27,692 nucleotides of DNA from CAYFZR01 sp964347835 [NCBI: uncultured archaeon] (GTDB lineage: Archaea > CAYFZR01), in contig CAYFZR010000003.1 of the NCBI GenBank assembly GCA_964347835.1, forward strand, positions 1 through 27,692. The letters run 5' to 3'. Of the stretch, positions 25,735-27,692 are shown in pieces; the stretch's first letter is position 1; each line of letters opens with the position of its first letter. Made by a program: the position numbers and the translations under genes. Under the pieces are notes generated by a model. It saw only the letters and a program-made list of their open reading frames with translations, was not told where the DNA came from and made no database searches.

Positions 25735-26379
25735 TTGCTAGGATTACTTACTCCTCTAACAGCAGTTTGCGTTTTACCTTTGTATCCTGGTTTTTTAGTT
25801 TATCTTTCTAATATGCTGTCCGCAAATGAATCAAACAAGAAACTGCTTATCCTTTTTGGCCTAATTATATCTTCTGGGGTCATTTTGTTCATGATGTTGC
25901 TGGGATTAATATTCACAACGTTTTTACAAATATCTTTAACAAAAGTCATAGGGGTAGTCTCTCCCTTAGCCTTTACTGTATTGTTAATAATTAGCATTTT
26001 GTTGATATTTGATATCGATGTGGGAAGGTTTCTTCCAAAAGTACATGCCCCGGTTGCTAAAAATCCTTTATACGGTGCATTTATATTCGGTTTCTTTTTT
26101 GGTGCTATTGTCGTGCCCTGTAATCCTTTATTTATCGCTGCTCTTTTTACAGTGACAAGCCTTAGTGTGAATTTCATTACAAATATTTTGAAGTTCATAT
26201 TTTTTGGCATTGGGATAAGCTTTCCACTATTATTCTTCTCACTTATTTCTGCTACAAAAAGTAGGACTATAATTGATTATTTAACAAGATATAAGAGAGT
26301 GATTAATCTACTGGCCGGAATAATAATGCTTGTAATTTCATTGTATTATCTAGTAATTGTTTTCAGAATATTTGGATAG
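25735..26379 (+). CDS. CcdA/DsbD-family membrane thiol-electron carrier (start unclear)
   Basis: 214 residues from the first canonical start (TTG 25735), six membrane helices, with the redox pair C12 (TPLTAVCVLPLYPGF) and C129 (AIVVPCNPLFI), in the positions used by CcdA to pass electrons across the membrane. The open frame extends upstream to a TAG at 25681-25683 and encodes DVKIASVLADFLTSFLLGLL, which looks like the natural CcdA N-terminus, yet holds no ATG, GTG or TTG before 25735. TTG 25735 has no ribosome site and would cut helix 1. Real translation may begin at a non-standard codon (ATA 25699 follows GGGGATG) or by frameshift from the preceding gene. Lies with a thioredoxin lipoprotein upstream. 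Confidence 0.85.
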   Translation: MLGLLTPLTAVCVLPLYPGFLVYLSNMLSANESNKKLLILFGLIISSGVILFMMLLGLIFTTFLQISLTKVIGVVSPLAFTVLLIISILLIFDIDVGRFLPKVHAPVAKNPLYGAFIFGFFFGAIVVPCNPLFIAALFTVTSLSVNFITNILKFIFFGIGISFPLLFFSLISATKSRTIIDYLTRYKRVINLLAGIIMLVISLYYLVIVFRIFG

Positions 26380-26471
26380 TTAATGAAAAAAATCTAGCTA
26401 GCTGTATCAGGCGAAATATTGGTTAATCTCTTGCTTGGAGCAATTTTTTCAAGATGTATAACCGTAAAACG

Positions 26472-26480
26472 TATATATTA
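26472..26480 (+). promoter_or_regulatory. TATA box for the DUF3179 gene
   Basis: TATATATTA about 55 bases before the ATG at 26530; initiation near 26502 leaves a leader of about 28 bases that contains GGGAGGT at 26521-26527. The DUF3179 gene therefore probably has its own promoter. Confidence 0.5.
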
Positions 26481-26529
26481 GTGCTAGAATTCTCCTTGCA
26501 CTTATTCATCAAACGTGGTTGGGAGGTAA

Positions 26530-27692
<1,163 letters not shown>

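Overview
The window is a gene-dense, visibly AT-rich stretch of an archaeal chromosome. Archaeal markers are a two-hairpin V/A-type ATPase rotor subunit, SecD and SecF, SRP19, a TrmI-type tRNA methyltransferase, the PyrB/PyrI pair, a DacZ-type diadenylate cyclase, an archaeal ATP-dependent DNA ligase, a SelB-like (aSelBL) GTPase and TATA boxes instead of -35/-10 promoters. Many starts follow GGTG, GGGGTGG or GGAGG Shine-Dalgarno sites and several are TTG or GTG. The gene set (V4R domains, a DUF5830-like protein, aSelBL, AOR and crotonase enzymes) suggests a euryarchaeote, perhaps near the Methanomicrobia/Archaeoglobi/Syntropharchaeia side. That placement is inference only. I saw no tRNA, rRNA, CRISPR array, insertion sequence or integrase, and no gene-free stretch longer than about 240 bases.

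Layout. Bases 1-395 (minus) hold the start of the ATPase K subunit. Bases 506-3860 (minus) read secF, secD, a small winged-helix protein, then a thioredoxin-V4R fusion protein, ending at an oligo-T. Bases 3945-6316 (plus) are a tightly overlapping run: small membrane protein, trmI, pyrB, pyrI. Bases 6324-10788 (minus) read class I aminotransferase, M42 aminopeptidase, a zinc-ribbon protein, cis-prenyltransferase, and a thioredoxin-CcdA membrane protein. Bases 10880-14797 hold a crotonase, a DUF354 glycosyltransferase-like protein, a 52-residue membrane protein and DNA ligase. Bases 14846-17540 (plus) hold a short AOR-family oxidoreductase and the aSelBL GTPase.

Bases 17550-21050 hold a membrane-anchored ArsR-like regulator diverging from a UPF0182 giant membrane protein. 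Between them is a 9-bp perfect inverted repeat that encloses a strong ribosome site and a 7-codon ORF, placed where a TATA box predicts the transcript start. Bases 21136-23716 hold a UPF0173 hydrolase, a PHP phosphoesterase, a Cys-rich V4R-like orphan, a structured non-coding stretch and a BofA-like protein. Bases 23771-24906 hold SRP19 and dacZ, convergent with overlapping stops. Bases 25128-27692 hold a thioredoxin lipoprotein, a CcdA protein with no usable canonical start, a DUF3179 lipoprotein and the beginning of thioredoxin reductase.

Thiol redox is a recurring theme: thioredoxin-V4R, thioredoxin-CcdA, lipoprotein thioredoxin, CcdA, DUF3179 and TrxB. The last block reads as a route that could pass electrons from TrxB through CcdA to extracytoplasmic thiol proteins. 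The most unusual items are the UPF0182 leader hairpin, the tlpA/ccdA junction where a +1 frameshift would make a fusion, and the thioredoxin-V4R protein lying next to a separate winged-helix protein.
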